NCBI RefSeq assembly: GCF_000003605.2
Contig: NW_003116452.1
Coordinates: forward strand, 439,595-503,594
DNA length: 64,000 bases
Reading direction: 5' to 3'
Source: Saccoglossus kowalevskii
Lineage: Eukaryota > Hemichordata > Enteropneusta > Harrimaniidae
Under the pieces are notes generated by a model. It searched no databases. It saw only the letters and a program-made list of their open reading frames with translations, and was not told the DNA's origin. Made by a program: the position numbers and the translations under genes. The first letter of the stretch is position 1. Each line of letters starts with the position of its first letter. Positions 62,355 to 64,000 of the stretch are shown piece by piece.

Positions 62355-62358
62355 TTAA

Positions 62359-64000
62359 TTGTAATATAAAACGCCGCATCTATAATCTGCCTTCGTTTCA
62401 AGGGAAATGATAAGACATGAGCTATCCTTCTGGTTAACGAACACAAGTTATGTATTTCTAGTGTATTAAGCTCCTGGAGGAATGAATCATTAAAATTTCA
62501 GTAAAAATAATTCTGGCTGTGTTTTACATTCTATCAGTGTAAATATACTTTACACAAAAACAAAGTATTTTACAGAAATTTGAATAATTGTGTTATTATT
62601 AAAATCACGTTAGCTGAGAATTTAGGTCACTAACACAAAACACTGAACAACTATACAATAGTTGTCAAATCAGTAAGAGAAATGGTTTTATATATATAAC
62701 TTGTGTTTTTATGGTATTTTGAAAAAGAGCGATAGCATCTTGCCTTACATATAAATCAATAATATTGTTCTCACACATGAGTAAAATGCTAAACATTTTG
62801 GCCACTAGTCGGCCGTATTTCATATTTAGTTATTTTGATCGTTTCAAAGGGACCATAACAACACTAGAAGAGTGTATTGAATGTCATAGCTGAGAACTGT
62901 TTATAGAAGAAACATATCTCATGCGGATGAAGAAACATAAACTTATTTTTTTTTTAAATATTAGTGAAAGATGAAGACACAGAGGAATGCTACAACATTC
63001 ATCCACCCACTGCAACTGATAACACACAGTACAATTTCCTGTGCGACGATGCTGAAAGTGATCTAATACTTCAGTAAAGCAGGAATTGCCATGAACTAAT
63101 AACTAATAACTGATAACTAATTGAATGATTCCTTTGAATTCTTGAAAGACCTCAGAACGGTTTAAGTTGCCTTGTAAAATTGGAGGGGAGACGGCGGAGA
63201 GGGTATCATATTAGTGACCCTGTTATATTATTAGTGAGTTCAGAACAAATTAATACCACATGAGTTTAATGTATGTCATATACAAACTGAAATCGTACCG
63301 AAACGTATGAATCATTAAATCCTTTTCGCGGTAACATTCACATCGTACCAATGTCTACGTAACGTACTCTATCTAGCTTTCAATGTGTTTATCCCATTTG
63401 AAAATATGTCCCTATTCATGAGCATATGTTTCCAACGCGTGTTTTCACTTTTTTGCGTCGCAAAATTACCTTCGTTATACACAATAATATATGTCATTGA
63501 AAGTTCTCATTCTCAGTGTATTGACCTATTTTAGCACAATAAAGTATACAAGCGGATAGGCGATACCTTGTACATTTGAATATAAGCTTTATATGTTATC
63601 AGTACATATTGTTCATGTAATAATAAAAGAATGATCCACATACGAACTATCCAATGGAAACGTATAGTTGGGTTCAAAAATAGAAATCGGTTTGTCAAAT
63701 ACAGACTAATGTCAAGACCGCAGAATAGTCTGCGGAAATAAATATTTTCTGTTCAATCGTATGTCACAGGCTTTACGTATTGTAAGGTTAATCAGAAAAT
63801 GATAGTTTTAAGCATCATACACATAATAGTAATTAAAATCACTTATGTACCGAGCTAGTGTATTGAAAGCATTCCAACTCTCATTGAAAGTTTATCGCGT
63901 TTGTAAAATATGGAAGTATATCGTCATTCATACACACAATTAAATTAGAAAAATATATCATTTATATATCAATATCCGTATTCATTTTTAATATCTTTAG
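62359..64000. other. Intergenic stretch to the window end
   Basis: No gene recognised. A short AACTAAT-type tandem patch lies at 63095-63121. The rest is ordinary AT-rich DNA. Confidence 0.5.

Overview
This is an AT-rich window (roughly two thirds A+T by eye) with one convincing host gene, two runs of exactly 50 N that look like scaffold gap fillers, and a broad mix of decayed transposable elements, short inverted-repeat elements, tandem repeats and microsatellites. It reads as nuclear DNA of an invertebrate animal. The gene type (an intronless-CDS somatostatin/opioid-type receptor), the mariner family, the apurinic-endonuclease LINE and the tRNA-derived SINE heads fit a marine invertebrate, for example a hemichordate, cephalochordate or mollusc. 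The sequence alone does not let me name the species. Layout: 1-20 kb is gene-poor. It holds a degenerate tandem array (0.84-1.4 kb), a GC-rich island that may be an LTR remnant (5.05-5.45 kb), copies of a TTAA-flanked short inverted-repeat element (7.8, 8.8 and 15.3 kb), a Harbinger-like MITE (10.7 kb), a CCAAT-rich promoter-like patch with a hairpin (11.5-11.9 kb), a tiny gene-like unit (13.8-14.2 kb), a SINE head (14.5 kb) and a long (TA)n tract (17.4 kb). 21-27 kb is the receptor locus. A 363-codon GPCR reading frame lies in one exon (25158-26249), with a likely 5'UTR intron, two upstream reading frames (one ending in a TAATG overlap with the receptor start), a candidate poly(A) signal, and a 47-bp element present twice in inverted orientation upstream. 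27-40 kb is intergenic, broken by a ~145-bp-period tandem repeat at 33.3-34.2 kb. 40-46 kb is an element-rich block: a long diverged inverted repeat, a MITE, a broken mariner with both ends, and an assembly gap. 46.8-51.4 kb holds two diverged copies of a ~600-bp sequence in direct orientation; a small Ty3/Gypsy pol fossil lies between them. 52.5-55.1 kb is a decayed minus-strand LINE. The rest is intergenic, with a second SINE head (60.9 kb) and a fourth TTAA-flanked element (62.2 kb). No operon-like organisation, CRISPR array, rRNA or intact tRNA gene is visible. The only gene whose working can be discussed is the receptor: a Gi/o-type peptide GPCR whose translation is probably limited by upstream ORFs. 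The most novel signals are the TTAA-flanked MITE family, the inverted 47-bp pair flanking the receptor's upstream region, the conserved blocks in the 46.9/50.8 kb repeat pair, and the 40.7-41.9 kb inverted repeat.
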